Origin: Ignavibacteria bacterium
Lineage (GTDB): Bacteria; Bacteroidota; Ignavibacteria; Tepidaquicellales; Tepidaquicellaceae
DNA: 64,000 nt
NCBI GenBank assembly: GCA_028714695.1
Contig: JAQTLX010000005.1
Location: 93,282 to 157,281, forward strand
Direction of reading: 5' to 3'
This document shows, piece after piece, positions 26,889 to 36,558 of the stretch. A model generated the notes under the pieces. That model ran no database searches and had not been told where the DNA came from. It was given only the letters and a program-made list of their open reading frames with translations. How positions within the stretch are numbered: the first letter of the stretch is position 1; each line of letters begins with the position of its first letter. A program made the translations under genes and the position numbers.

Positions 26889-27188
26889 AGTTAATGATTT
26901 TCGATACTAGTTTGATTTATTTTAATAAATTTAATTATTTTTTTAAGATATAAAACGAAATTAAAAAATGTAATTCTAAAAGGATATAAAGGTCTGAAAA
27001 TAATAATATTATCTTCAGAATATTTTCCTTCAAAGAACTGTTAAAGACTATCACTCCTCAATAATAGGTTATGACTGTATAACATAAACGGCTGCAAAAA
27101 CATTCACTTTTATATAAAAATTTTATATATATATCGTTTATCACTTTAAATTATGTCGAATTTATGCATTTTTGCATATACCTAATTT
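26889..27188. promoter_or_regulatory. Divergent promoter region between ccoNO and lhgO
   Basis: A 300-base AT-rich gap that must contain the promoters for both divergent genes. I see a perfect palindrome TATATAAAA/TTTTATATA around a single A (27111-27129). I find no convincing FNR box, although one would be expected for a cbb3 operon. Confidence 0.4.
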
Positions 27189-28385
27189 ATGAAAAAAACA
27201 TACGATATTATTGCTGCAGGAGCAGGAATTGTCGGTCTTAGTTCCGCTCTGAAACTTCTCGAAAAAAATCCGAAATTAAAATTATTGCTTCTCGACAAAG
27301 AAAGCGGAGTTTCCCGGCATCAGACGGGCAATAACAGCGGCGTTATTCACTCCGGAATATATTACAAACCAGGAAGCCTTAAAGCAGTCAACTGCACACG
27401 CGGATATAAAATGCTTCTCGATTTTTGCGATAAAAATGAAATCAAATACGACATCTGCGGAAAAATAATAACCGCTGTTTCGGAAGATGAAATCCCCGCC
27501 ATGCATAATCTTTACGAGCGCGGAATAGCGAACGGACTTGAAGGATTAAAAATAATAAACAAAGATGAACTGAAAGAATACGAACCGCATGTAAAAGGCG
27601 TTAAGGGAATACATGTTCCGCAGACTGGCATCATCGATTATAAAATAGTTTCGGAAAAAATAAAAAACATTCTTCTTGAAAAAGGAGCGAAGATAATTTT
27701 CGAAGAAAGACTTGTGTCCATAAACGAAAAAACAGATACGGTTGAGATTGTAACCAACAAAGGATATTACGAAACCAAAATTCTGCTGACATGCTGCGGA
27801 CTGCAGTCCGACAGGGTCGCGGCGCTCAACAATGACAATCTGAACATCCGCATCATACCTTTCCGCGGAGAATATTTTAAGATTAAGAAAGAGAAAAGTT
27901 ATCTGGTTAAAAATCTTATTTACCCTGTCCCCGACCCGCTGTTTCCTTTCCTTGGAGTTCATTACACAAGAAAGATGAACGGAGAAATAGAAGCGGGACC
28001 GAACGCCGTATTCGGATTCGGAAGAGAATGCTACGGAAAATTCGACATGAACGTAAAAGATATTTTCGACAGCATCACATGGAAGGGTTTTATTACAGTC
28101 GCGGGTAAATTCTGGAAAACAGGAATGATGGAATTTTACCGTTCGTTTTCAAAGCCGGCATTCACGCGCGCTTTGCAGAGGCTGACTCCGGAAATTTCCG
28201 AAAACGACCTTGAACCCGGCGGCGCAGGAATACGCGCGCAGGCATGCGATAAGGACGGAAAACTCGTTGATGATTTTCTGTTTATAGAAAACAAGAGAGT
28301 TCTGCATGTATGCAATGCGCCTTCGCCCGCGGCGACATCGTGTTTTTCAATTGGCGAAACAATTTCGGAGAAACTTCTGAAATAA
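27189..28385 (+). CDS. lhgO: L-2-hydroxyglutarate oxidase
   Basis: A 398-residue FAD-dependent oxidoreductase of the LhgO family, which oxidises L-2-hydroxyglutarate to 2-oxoglutarate and passes electrons to the quinone pool. The FAD-binding Rossmann motif is AAGAGIVGLSSALKL near the N-terminus, followed by the substrate-loop RHQTGNNSGVIHSGIYY. Also seen are RIIPFRGEYFKIK and LIYPVPDPLFPFLGVHYTR, both typical of LhgO, and GGAGIRAQACD near the end. Length agrees with the family. It is a single-gene unit followed by a GC-rich hairpin. Confidence 0.95.
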   Translation: MKKTYDIIAAGAGIVGLSSALKLLEKNPKLKLLLLDKESGVSRHQTGNNSGVIHSGIYYKPGSLKAVNCTRGYKMLLDFCDKNEIKYDICGKIITAVSEDEIPAMHNLYERGIANGLEGLKIINKDELKEYEPHVKGVKGIHVPQTGIIDYKIVSEKIKNILLEKGAKIIFEERLVSINEKTDTVEIVTNKGYYETKILLTCCGLQSDRVAALNNDNLNIRIIPFRGEYFKIKKEKSYLVKNLIYPVPDPLFPFLGVHYTRKMNGEIEAGPNAVFGFGRECYGKFDMNVKDIFDSITWKGFITVAGKFWKTGMMEFYRSFSKPAFTRALQRLTPEISENDLEPGGAGIRAQACDKDGKLVDDFLFIENKRVLHVCNAPSPAATSCFSIGETISEKLLK

Positions 28386-28469
28386 ATTTTACGCGGAAAT
28401 TGTTTGCACACGGAAAGAACGGAGGTAACAGATTATAACTGATAATTGATTTTCGGCTAAAGACGGATT

Positions 28470-28520
28470 TTTTTGTTTCTTATTCCCCCGCCTGAAGGCG
28501 GGGGCTATTAAAAAAACAAA
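28470..28520 (+). terminator. Terminator-like GC hairpin after lhgO
   Basis: CCCCCGCC (28485-28492), loop TGAA, GGCGGGGG (28497-28504). T-rich sequence with TTTTTGTTT on the left and AAACAAAAA on the right extends the pairing. Its place 85 bases after lhgO fits a terminator, but the symmetric flanks also fit a small dispersed palindromic element. Confidence 0.6.
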
Positions 28521-28640
28521 AATTTACTTCAAACCAAAAATTCGTTACATAACGAGAATTCACATCAAACCAAATATCCGTTACATACGTGAATTCATAT
28601 CATACGTGAATTTATATTAATAGAGAAATTTGCGTTGACA

Positions 28641-28966
28641 AATAATTCGCAAAAGCGATTTAATATATTTTTTAAAAAATGGATCATTATCGCTCATTTT
28701 ATTTTCATGATATTGCGATTTCGGATTGTAATGGAAGAAAAGAAATTTTACCGCGAAGGACGCTAAGGACGCAAAGAATTTTTTATATCAAGAGCAAATC
28801 ATGTTTCTCGTTCTTGGGTTCTTTTGTTCCTGTGTTCTTGCGTGTGAACGCAATCATTTAAACTAATTAATTTCACATACAGGCTTCGTTCACCATAGAG
28901 AGGCTTAGATTCACCACAAAAAGCCTGCTGCTTGTACGTCAGGAGTAACTCCTGACGCCACTAATA
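28641..28966. repeat. Intergenic repeat, copy 1 of 3
   Basis: A 326-base unit starting AATAATTCGCAAAAG. It contains CGCTAAGGACGCAAAG, a region rich in TTCTTGGGTTC, and near its end a GTCAGGAGT-A-ACTCCTGAC palindrome. Open frames of about 60 codons inside it recur in the next copy only because the DNA is repeated; they lack start signals and conserved content. Confidence 0.9.
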
Positions 28967-29308
28967 AATAATTCGCAAAAGTGACTTAATATATTTTTCC
29001 AAAAATGGATCATTATCGCTCATTTTATTTTCATGATATTGCGATTTCGGATTGTAATGGAAGAAAAGAAATTTTACCGCGAAGGACGCTAAGGACGCAA
29101 AGAATTTTTTATATCAAGAGCAAATCATGTTTCTCGTTCTTGGGTTCTTTTGTTCTTGGGTTCTTTTGTTCCTGTGTTCTTGCGTGTGAACGCAATCATT
29201 TAAACTAATTAATTTCACATACAGGTTTCGTTCACCATAGAGAGGTTTAGATTCACCACAAAAAGCCTGCTGCTTGTACGTCAGGAGTAACTCCTGACGC
29301 CACTAATA
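28967..29308. repeat. Intergenic repeat, copy 2 of 3
   Basis: Nearly identical to copy 1 but 342 bases long, because a 16-base piece (TTCTTGGGTTCTTTTG) is present twice. It ends in the same palindrome, GTCAGGAGT-A-ACTCCTGAC, and abuts copy 3. Confidence 0.9.
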
Positions 29309-29451
29309 AATAATTCGCAAAAGTGACTTAATATATTTTTTAAATAATGGATCATTATCGCTCATTTTATTTTCATGATATAGCGATTTCGGATTGTAAT
29401 GGAAGAAAAGAAATTTTACCGCGAAGTCCGCTAAGGACGCAAAGAATTTTT
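29309..29451. repeat. Intergenic repeat, truncated copy 3
   Basis: The first about 143 bases of the same unit, to the AAAGAATTTTT after the CTAAGGACGCAAAG segment, then unrelated sequence. It includes one change in the GAAGGACGC segment (GAAGTCCGC). The truncation point lies where the other copies have the TTATATCAAG segment. Confidence 0.85.
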
Positions 29452-29563
29452 AGAAAGAGCCGATTTGAGAAAATTTTTTCAATAGCCCCGCCTTGAGGCG
29501 GAAGTAACAAATTGCAATAATATTGGCTTTAGCCGAATATTTTAAAAAAAGCGATATCAAGAC

Positions 29564-29758
29564 AAATGATACCGGAGGTATCAAAATGATACCTTTTTGG
29601 TGTCATTTTTCTGAGTCGTTATTGAAAAAACAATCGTTTATGTCAAAGAACTATTGAATTTTACAAAAAGGTATCATTCAGGTATCATTTCGGCGGTAAA
29701 GTATTGATATTTTCGTAGTTTAAAAATGATACCCCAGGTATCATTTTAGGTATCATTT
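29564..29758. repeat. Cluster of nine GGTATCATTT-like motifs
   Basis: Motif copies (either strand, with one or two changes allowed) at 29564-29573, 29577-29586, 29584-29593, 29599-29608, 29670-29679, 29681-29690, 29724-29733, 29737-29746 and 29749-29758. Three form inverted pairs AAATGATACC / GGTATC separated by 3-5 bases; the pair at 29724-29746 is perfect. Two further pairs are direct repeats spaced 11-12 bases, near one helical turn. The pattern resembles a protein-binding site cluster. No open frame of note covers it. Confidence 0.75.
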
Positions 29759-30121
29759 CCACATCATAGGTAAAAACTTTACAGTTTATAATTTCAGTGT
29801 TATATAATTTTGAAAATTTCATTCAGGATCCGGATATGGAATATTATTTAAATACAAAGATAATAAATAATTGTATTTGTGATTCAATAAATGACCACGG
29901 GCGTATTTAATATATTGTTTAGACCGGACTTATGAGTCAGTAATTTATAATGGGAGCGGTAAAATTCGGGAATATATAAGGAATAATGTCCTTTTGCGGA
30001 GCGTGCTTTTTCCCGCACTCCGAAAAGCGGGATTACCATAATAATCAAATATCAAAAATAATAAATCAAATATAAATATTAAAAATAAAAAATACAAAAC
30101 CTTCTTATTATTATAGATACA

Positions 30122-30181
30122 ACATCTACATCTACACCTACACCTACACCTACACCTATGACTATGACTATGACTATGACT
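30122..30181. repeat. Hexamer microsatellite with changing unit
   Basis: Ten hexamers in a row: ACATCT twice, ACACCT four times, ATGACT four times. The unit changes within the run, so it grew by slippage after point changes. It is in the gene-free stretch upstream of the diheme cytochrome. Confidence 0.95.
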
Positions 30182-30608
30182 TCAACAAACAGGCAATAAA
30201 AAATCAAAATTAGAAAATGAAATATTTAATATTAAAATTTTAATATTATATAAAGTTAGATTTTATAAAGCGGCCATCGAGATGTCAAACTTATGGGGTT
30301 CAATGCTTAAAGAAGATTGCCGGTTAATTTAGATGCCACATCCCTGCATCTGCCCCCTGCATACAGGTCCGGAATTCGAAGAGGGATAACAATTTCTTTC
30401 AATCAGAAACTTTTTTTATTTGTGTGCTGTTGTATAAAAAAAGTATTTAGAGATTATTTTTATTTCCGCAGAAAACACACCGCTAAAGAGGGAAACTGCA
30501 AGGAAAAAACTGCCGCATAAGAATATAAAGGAGATATTCTTTTGCCGCACCGCTTAAGAGGAAAGCCGTTGGGGGGCGGATTTTTTTCAATCAATTAAAA
30601 AGGAGAAC
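30182..30608. other. Gene-free leader region before the diheme cytochrome
   Basis: About 430 bases without a supported gene; a 67-codon open frame at 30317 has no recognisable content. The end carries AAGGAG (in AAAAAGGAGAACATG), the ribosome binding site of the next gene. The region 29759-30121 is likewise AT-rich with no gene. Confidence 0.6.
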
Positions 30609-31592
30609 ATGAAAAAACTATTCAAAGTCCTGATGTATTCCGCATTGGGAGTAATTACTATTGTCGTAATTTTCTTTATTTATTTTAATTCCACATTTCC
30701 AAAATCGAACAAGCCTGCCGAAATCAAGATTGATGCAACACCTGAAAGGCTTGCACGCGGGGAGTATCTTGTCAATCACGTTGCTATATGCGTTGACTGC
30801 CATTCAGCAAGAGACTATTCAAAATTCAGCGGACCTATAATAAAAGGCAGCGAAGGAAAAGGCGGAGAAGTTTTCAACAAAGAAAATATCGGACTTCCGG
30901 GAAGCGTTTTCGCGAGCAACATAACACCGTCGGGGATAGGCGGCTGGACTGACGGAGAACTTATAAGAGCAATAACGTGCGGAGTAAACAAAAAGGGAGA
31001 AGCGTTATTTCCTTTAATGCCGTACATGAGTTACAACGGATTGACACAAGAAGATTTGTTTTCAATCGTTGCTTACATACGCACGCTTAAACCAATAGAG
31101 AATAAGGTGCCCGGCAAGAGTCTCGATTTTCCGTTGAACATAATCGTTAAAACAATTCCGCTCGAAAATTTCAGCATGGAGAATCAGGTCAACAAAAGCA
31201 ATTCTATCGAGTACGGTAAATATCTCGTACAGGCTGCCGCATGTTTCGATTGTCACACGCCTCAGGATAAAGGCAAGCCGATTGCGGAGAAATATTTTGC
31301 AGGCGGAATGGAGTTTTACCTGCCCGGCGGAACTATACGCAGCGCAAATATCACTCCCGATGTTTCAAGCGGGATAGGCACATGGACAAAAGAGCAGTTC
31401 ATACAGAAATTTAAATCGTTTGATTCCGATTCGGCGAAAAATGTAAGCGTAGGCGAAAAATCTTTTAACACAATTATGCCGTGGACCACTTATGCCGGCA
31501 TGACAAAAGAAGATCTCGGCAATATGTATGATTATCTCAGAACATTGAAACCGGTTACGAATATAGTAAATAAATTCTCGCGGAAAGAATAA
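30609..31592 (+). CDS. Membrane-anchored diheme cytochrome c
   Basis: A 327-residue protein with an N-terminal membrane helix (YSALGVITIVVIFFIYF) and two c-type heme sites: CVDCH in VAICVDCHSARD and CFDCH in AAACFDCHTPQD. Each domain has a later Met-containing segment (FPLMPYMSYNG; NTIMPWTTYAGM) that could supply the sixth ligand. The domains are related (GEYLV and GKYLV before each heme; both followed by SNITPSGIGGWT or ANITPDVSSGIGTWT), so it arose by internal duplication. This pattern matches the cytochrome subunits of alcohol/aldehyde dehydrogenases, but no partner dehydrogenase is next to it. It has a clear AAGGAG start site. Confidence 0.9.
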   Translation: MKKLFKVLMYSALGVITIVVIFFIYFNSTFPKSNKPAEIKIDATPERLARGEYLVNHVAICVDCHSARDYSKFSGPIIKGSEGKGGEVFNKENIGLPGSVFASNITPSGIGGWTDGELIRAITCGVNKKGEALFPLMPYMSYNGLTQEDLFSIVAYIRTLKPIENKVPGKSLDFPLNIIVKTIPLENFSMENQVNKSNSIEYGKYLVQAAACFDCHTPQDKGKPIAEKYFAGGMEFYLPGGTIRSANITPDVSSGIGTWTKEQFIQKFKSFDSDSAKNVSVGEKSFNTIMPWTTYAGMTKEDLGNMYDYLRTLKPVTNIVNKFSRKE

Positions 31593-31596
31593 TCGC

Positions 31597-32790
31597 TTAC
31601 AATCCGAAGATAGCCATGCCGCCTTCCGAAGTTTCTCTGTAGATACTCGGAAGGTCGTGGCCTGTCTGGTTCATTGTTTTCACAATTTTGTCGAAACTTA
31701 CTATGTGCCTGCCGTCAGAGAGCAGAGCATACGTCGCGGCATTCAGAGCCTTTTCAGCGGCGAATGCATTGCGCTCGATGCACGGCGCCTGTACAAGTCC
31801 GCCTATAGGGTCGCATGTCAGACCGAGGTGATGCTCGATTCCCATTTCCGCAGCGTATTCGATTTGCGCCGGAGTACCGCCGAGCAACTGGCAGGCAGCC
31901 GCTGCTGCCATAGAACAGGCTGTACCGACCTCGCCCTGACATCCGACTTCCGCTCCCGAAATCGAAGCGTTTTCTTTTACTATATTTCCAAACAGTCCTG
32001 CCGTTGCAAGCGCACGTACAATTTTTCTATCCGAGAATTCCATACTTTCCTTAAGCCTGTATAGAACCGAAGGAACGACTCCCGAAGAACCGCATGTCGG
32101 AGCAGTTACGACAAGTCCGCCCGAAGCATTTTCTTCCGATACAGCAAGAGCATACGCGAATGTTAAAGTTTTTTTCTTAAGCGAGCCGCTGAATGCTTTT
32201 GATTTTATAAAATAACTTGCCGCTTTCCTTCTGATTTTTAATCCGCCCGGAAGCAATCCTTCCGCCTCCAGCCCGCGTTTAATAGTGTTCTGCATCATCG
32301 CCCATACTTCATACAGATAATCGAATAATTCCGGTCCCTCGACCATTTCCACATACTCCCAGTAAGACTGTCCTGTTTTATTCATCCTGTTAAGAATATC
32401 GGTCATTGTAGTGAGTTCATATATACGCGGTGTTTCATTTTCTTTTTTCCCGTCGGTAATTTTTCCGCCTCCGACACTGTAAACCGTCCACTCTTCAAAT
32501 GTTTTTCCCGCAAGGTCAAGCGCTTCGAACTTCATTGCATTGGGATGGTAAGATAGGAATTTTTCCGGTTCCCAGATAAACTCCGTCCGTGTAGGTTTCA
32601 GCGCTTCAAGAACCACGATATCGGTCATGTGTCCTTTGCCGGTAGCGGCAAGACTGCCGTACAGCGTAACGCGGTAGTTGATAGCATTCTTCGTACGCGC
32701 CCGGAATTGTTCCGCTGCTTTGCGCGGTCCCATTGTGTGACTGCTGGAAGGACCATAGCCTATCTTATATATTTCTCTTATCGATTCCAA
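31597..32790 (-). CDS. sdaA: L-serine ammonia-lyase (single chain)
   Basis: A 397-residue iron-sulfur L-serine dehydratase that converts L-serine to pyruvate and ammonia. The N-terminal SSSHTMGPRKAAEQF is the family start. The 4Fe-4S ligands are in context: CGSSGVVPSVLYRL, GCQGEVGTACSMAAAAACQLLGG and CDPIGGLVQAPCIERN. It is shorter than the E. coli enzyme but carries both the beta and alpha halves in one chain. It converges with the diheme cytochrome, 4 bases apart. Confidence 0.96.
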   Translation of the reverse strand: MESIREIYKIGYGPSSSHTMGPRKAAEQFRARTKNAINYRVTLYGSLAATGKGHMTDIVVLEALKPTRTEFIWEPEKFLSYHPNAMKFEALDLAGKTFEEWTVYSVGGGKITDGKKENETPRIYELTTMTDILNRMNKTGQSYWEYVEMVEGPELFDYLYEVWAMMQNTIKRGLEAEGLLPGGLKIRRKAASYFIKSKAFSGSLKKKTLTFAYALAVSEENASGGLVVTAPTCGSSGVVPSVLYRLKESMEFSDRKIVRALATAGLFGNIVKENASISGAEVGCQGEVGTACSMAAAAACQLLGGTPAQIEYAAEMGIEHHLGLTCDPIGGLVQAPCIERNAFAAEKALNAATYALLSDGRHIVSFDKIVKTMNQTGHDLPSIYRETSEGGMAIFGL

Positions 32791-32933
32791 ATTGATTGTT
32801 TAGTTACATATATAACAAAATTACTATAATAGAAATTGTAATACGATTGATTTAGTTGTTCCTAATCCTGAATCCGGAACTGAAATGAAAGAACAAGGGC
32901 TGAAGTTTTTTAATTGAACGTATTAATATTGTC

Positions 32934-32966
32934 ATAAAAAAAGAGACGTCTAATTTGACGTCTCCT
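32934..32966 (-). terminator. Rho-independent terminator after the sorted hydrolase
   Basis: GAGACGTC (32944-32951), loop TAATTT, GACGTCTC (32958-32965). On the minus strand the stem is followed by seven T. It lies 23 bases downstream of the hydrolase stop. Confidence 0.93.
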
Positions 32967-32988
32967 CAAAAATATTTTATATAAAATC

Positions 32989-34929
32989 TTATTTTACAAG
33001 AACGAACCTTTTTGTTTCTCTGAAACCGCCTGCTGTTAACGAATAGAAGTAAACGCCGGATGAAATATTCTTTCCGTTAAACTTGACTTCGTATTCGCCC
33101 GCGGAAAGATTTTCGTTTACAAGCGTCTGAATTTCCTGTCCCTTGATATCATAAACTTTCAGAGCAACATTCTTCCCGCTTATGTTTGCAGGTATTCCGA
33201 ACTTAATCTTTGTTTCGGGATTAAACGGGTTCGGATAATTCTGACTGAGCAAAAACTTATCGGGAACAGTTGACGATACTTCATTAACACCTGTGGAACC
33301 TGTATATCCTATCAGGGGCAATTGTATATATGTCGGATTCGCCGCATTCATATAAATTATATTGCGTCCTTTTTTAAGCGTCGGAAGGACATAAGGATTT
33401 GTTCTCAGGAACGGGTCATCGGCTATGTTATCGAGATTTGTTATAACGACTCTTATCTTGCTTCCCGCCTGAAATACATGCGAATGTGATGTACCGTAGA
33501 AAGTTAACTGTTTTAGGACTCCCGGAGTGACTTTTCTGTCGGTATAATTGCATCTGTTTATAAGCACTGGCGTTGTACCGGATTTAATTTCATATATCTG
33601 AAGATTAAACTGCGCAACATCCCTTGCAGGCATATAATGAATATTGACCATCGGTGTTCCGACAAGTCTTGATTCGGTAAATAAAGTCCCCGTTTCAAAC
33701 ACCAACTGTGTCTTTCCGAATTTTGAATTGAACACCGAGCCCGTGAATTCGTAATTTACCGCTGTGGTCATTGACAATGTAGTGTCTTTGATGTCATTCA
33801 TAAAACCTACAGTATCAGGCAAAGCCGTGTTAACACTCGTTTTCAGGATGCCGCCCGGTTTGAAATAAAAATTAACGTTCGTTGTGCCCGCCGGAGGCCA
33901 TGTAGCGGAATAAAACCTTTTCCACGTCCAGCCTGTCGAAATACGCGGGTATGAACTTGCAGCATATACATACTTTACCGAGTCAGTTACGCCGTTTGTT
34001 ACACCGCCAACCCAGTAGTCCATCCAGTCAGCCGTCATCTGATCGCGGTTATCGCCTTCGTCGACATCGGCATCGGCGCCGTGCGCATCGAACGTACCCA
34101 TATAATATCTGAAGTTTTGGGTAGTAAATAATGACAGCGCCTTAATATATCCGTAGGGATTGAAGAATTTATCCTGCCAGCATGAACTAACGAAAATCGA
34201 ACTTGTATTTTGCGCAACCTTGTTCATAAAATCCCTGTTAAGCGGAACGTAATAAGCAAGGCTGTCCCAGTAAGCGGGTGTATCGCCCATTATCCAGTTT
34301 CTGTATGCTCTTACCTGATTTGTATAATTAGCAATTGAATTATCATAACTCAAAGACCAGAGAAGCGTCATTTTAACCGACTTATTCTCAATCCAACTTG
34401 TTGCAAATTCGGGAGATGAAACATCCGATATAATGCATTTTAACATTCCCGGATTATAACATGCCGCCATGAAAGGAATTGTTCCGCCCTGCGAACCGCC
34501 CGATGCTCCTACTTTGCTCGTGTTAATGTTGCTCTGCGCTTTTACGTAATTCACGACAGCAACGAAATCATACATTTCAGTCGTGCTGATAAGATTCGTC
34601 AAACCCGTAGATTCACCCTGTCCGCGCATCGTATAACACATTGTGAAATAGCCGTTTGAAGCAAGATCTTCCGCTTCGGATATAACATCTTCCTTTGTTC
34701 CGCCAAAACCATGGCAAAAAATCATTGCCGGCCATCCGCCGGAAGGAGGTGTACCCGATGCAGTGAATTTCGAACAATCGAGAATTGTACCGTCACTCAT
34801 CGTAAGCGTAAAATCCGATTTTACACTCTTATATGCTCCTTTTGGAAAATGTATTTTCTGCGAAAATGCAGGTCTTGCAAGGAACGAACACAATATTACA
34901 ACAAGAATAAATTGTATTGACCTTTTCAT
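32989..34929 (-). CDS. CocE/NonD-type (X-Pro dipeptidyl-peptidase-like) hydrolase with T9SS sorting domain
   Basis: A 646-residue secreted alpha/beta hydrolase. A signal peptide (IQFILVVILCSFLARPAFS) is followed by the hydrolase fold, with the oxyanion region FCHGFGGTKEDV and the nucleophile elbow GASGGSQGGTIPF, Ser in GGSQGG. A beta-rich C-terminal domain (about 330-540) resembles the X-Pro dipeptidyl-peptidase C-terminal domain. The last about 85 residues form a type IX sorting domain (FLLSQNYPNPFNPETKI, then SGVYFYSLTAGGFRETKRFVLVK). Substrate unknown: acyl ester or peptide. It is followed by a strong terminator. Confidence 0.92.
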   Translation of the reverse strand: MKRSIQFILVVILCSFLARPAFSQKIHFPKGAYKSVKSDFTLTMSDGTILDCSKFTASGTPPSGGWPAMIFCHGFGGTKEDVISEAEDLASNGYFTMCYTMRGQGESTGLTNLISTTEMYDFVAVVNYVKAQSNINTSKVGASGGSQGGTIPFMAACYNPGMLKCIISDVSSPEFATSWIENKSVKMTLLWSLSYDNSIANYTNQVRAYRNWIMGDTPAYWDSLAYYVPLNRDFMNKVAQNTSSIFVSSCWQDKFFNPYGYIKALSLFTTQNFRYYMGTFDAHGADADVDEGDNRDQMTADWMDYWVGGVTNGVTDSVKYVYAASSYPRISTGWTWKRFYSATWPPAGTTNVNFYFKPGGILKTSVNTALPDTVGFMNDIKDTTLSMTTAVNYEFTGSVFNSKFGKTQLVFETGTLFTESRLVGTPMVNIHYMPARDVAQFNLQIYEIKSGTTPVLINRCNYTDRKVTPGVLKQLTFYGTSHSHVFQAGSKIRVVITNLDNIADDPFLRTNPYVLPTLKKGRNIIYMNAANPTYIQLPLIGYTGSTGVNEVSSTVPDKFLLSQNYPNPFNPETKIKFGIPANISGKNVALKVYDIKGQEIQTLVNENLSAGEYEVKFNGKNISSGVYFYSLTAGGFRETKRFVLVK

Positions 34930-35244
34930 TACGTACTCCTTTGAATACCCTTAAGATAATTAACGTAATATATAATTTTTTTTAAATAAAGGTAAGTGAA
35001 ATTTCATTTTCTTATATTATTGAAGATAAATAGAGGATATTTCAAATATGCGGTTTTTCCGCGCTTAAACTCACATTATCAACAACTTAATTGTACTTTC
35101 TTTCAATAATTTTCCGGCAGTGTTTTGTTGTTTACATAATAATAATATTAAACTGCAGCGAAGAATGAGACAGCGCGGCGTATTAACACATTAAATTATT
35201 GATAATAAAGAATCAAAATTGTAATTTACTGAAAATTAAACCTT
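34930..35244. promoter_or_regulatory. Divergent promoter region
   Basis: A 315-base AT-rich spacer between the divergent hydrolase and lipoprotein genes. I see only a small GCGG-TTTTT-CCGC hairpin (about 35051-35063); no RNA gene or clear regulatory site. Confidence 0.3.
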
Positions 35245-36558
35245 ATGAAAACAAAAATACTATTTTTATTTTCAATTATTCTTGCCGTTTACCTCTCCGG
35301 ATGCATGTTTAAGAAAAATGTAATGAAAGATGACGCGGACAACATCGAAGAAGCATACATTGCAAGTACAAACGGAGAAAATTTCCTTATAATGAAAGAA
35401 GTTGTTTTTCAGGCAACTTCAAAATCCAGCAAACAGGGCATCAGGATGACCTCCGGATACAACGAATACAGGCTGACAAGTTACGAACTTGAAACGGGCA
35501 AGATATCCAAGAGAATTGAACTCGGCGGACAGGACGACGAATATATGTATTTCATCGGCGCGACTGACGGAAAAATCTGGTATTACAGCAAGGACGAGAA
35601 AATCGGGCTTCATGCGAGAAATCCGAAAACGCTTGATATTATTGTCTCAAAAAACGACATCGAAAAAGTTAATCCTTTTCTTAAAGATAATTTTCCGAAA
35701 GTTAAATGGTACGAACTACGTAAATATTTCGGCTTTGACCTAGCGAAAAAAGTCCCTATGATTTCAGATAACAGCGGATTTGTTTATCTTCTAAACCCCG
35801 ATAATTACGGCACTGAAAAAGTCTCTGCTTCGATTAAAAATTTCGAGTATGAAAAAACGATGTCAACAACTTCGATAAATGTCACAAAAGACGATTACAT
35901 GTCATTGACCGGCGACCCGAGAAAACATATAAATTTTAAATCGAAGAACTTCGACCAGCCTGATTTTCTTAAAGGAGAATTTCTTCAAAGTTCGAATTCA
36001 CTGAATGTGAAAGAGGTTTTTCCGGAATATCTAACACCGCTCTATAATGAGATTGAGAAGAAGCAAAGATACATCGATTCCGTAAAAGAACTGGGAGAGC
36101 AGATGAAGGATGAAACCGATAAATACAAACAGAGAAGTTATGAGTATCTGAAAAATAACATCAAATATGCCGAAGACGACATTGACAGGAAATACAAAGA
36201 AATCAACGACCTCAGCACAAGCAGGTTCAATACGATTATAAGCAAAGACAAAGGAGTGTTCGTTATTCACGCAACTACCGCATCCGACACATCGAAGGTG
36301 ATAATTTCGAAAGTTACATTTGACGCGGATAACAAAACAATAAATCTCGCGTGGACAACGCTTCTCGACAATATTTTTACCGAACCTGATAAAGTTTATG
36401 AAAAAGGCGGATTTGATTATGTGTTTTCGAAAGGAAGCCCGAACCTGAGAACAAAACGCGCCATACTTGCCGGCAATAAAATTATTTTCATATCCATGCT
36501 GAGAGCGGTATGCATCGATACTAACACCGGAAATGTTTTGTGGAATATTAATATATGA
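35245..36558 (+). CDS. Lipoprotein of unknown function, beta-propeller-like
   Basis: A 437-residue protein with a lipoprotein signal (ILAVYLSGCMF; Cys is the probable lipid site). The middle contains YEKTMSTTSINV and a Lys/Glu-rich coiled stretch of about 70 residues (IEKKQRYIDSVKELGEQMKDE). The end, AVCIDTNTGNVLWNI, is the blade motif of PQQ-type beta-propeller repeats, and the earlier YRLTSYELETGKISKRIELG fits a blade too. This points to a propeller interrupted by a coiled coil. No enzyme residues are seen. A terminator overlaps its stop codon. Confidence 0.72.
   Translation: MKTKILFLFSIILAVYLSGCMFKKNVMKDDADNIEEAYIASTNGENFLIMKEVVFQATSKSSKQGIRMTSGYNEYRLTSYELETGKISKRIELGGQDDEYMYFIGATDGKIWYYSKDEKIGLHARNPKTLDIIVSKNDIEKVNPFLKDNFPKVKWYELRKYFGFDLAKKVPMISDNSGFVYLLNPDNYGTEKVSASIKNFEYEKTMSTTSINVTKDDYMSLTGDPRKHINFKSKNFDQPDFLKGEFLQSSNSLNVKEVFPEYLTPLYNEIEKKQRYIDSVKELGEQMKDETDKYKQRSYEYLKNNIKYAEDDIDRKYKEINDLSTSRFNTIISKDKGVFVIHATTASDTSKVIISKVTFDADNKTINLAWTTLLDNIFTEPDKVYEKGGFDYVFSKGSPNLRTKRAILAGNKIIFISMLRAVCIDTNTGNVLWNINI

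Noticed and set aside
26889..27188. FNR box before ccoNO
   Set aside because: No TTGAT-N4-ATCAA or close variant could be found by eye.
28679..29208. Two similar open frames of 60-67 codons starting MDHYRSFYF
   Set aside because: They are the same repeat DNA twice, lack ribosome binding sites, and cover the palindromic, non-coding-looking unit.
30317..30520. 67-codon open frame upstream of the diheme cytochrome
   Set aside because: No start signal, low-complexity and basic composition, no family resemblance.
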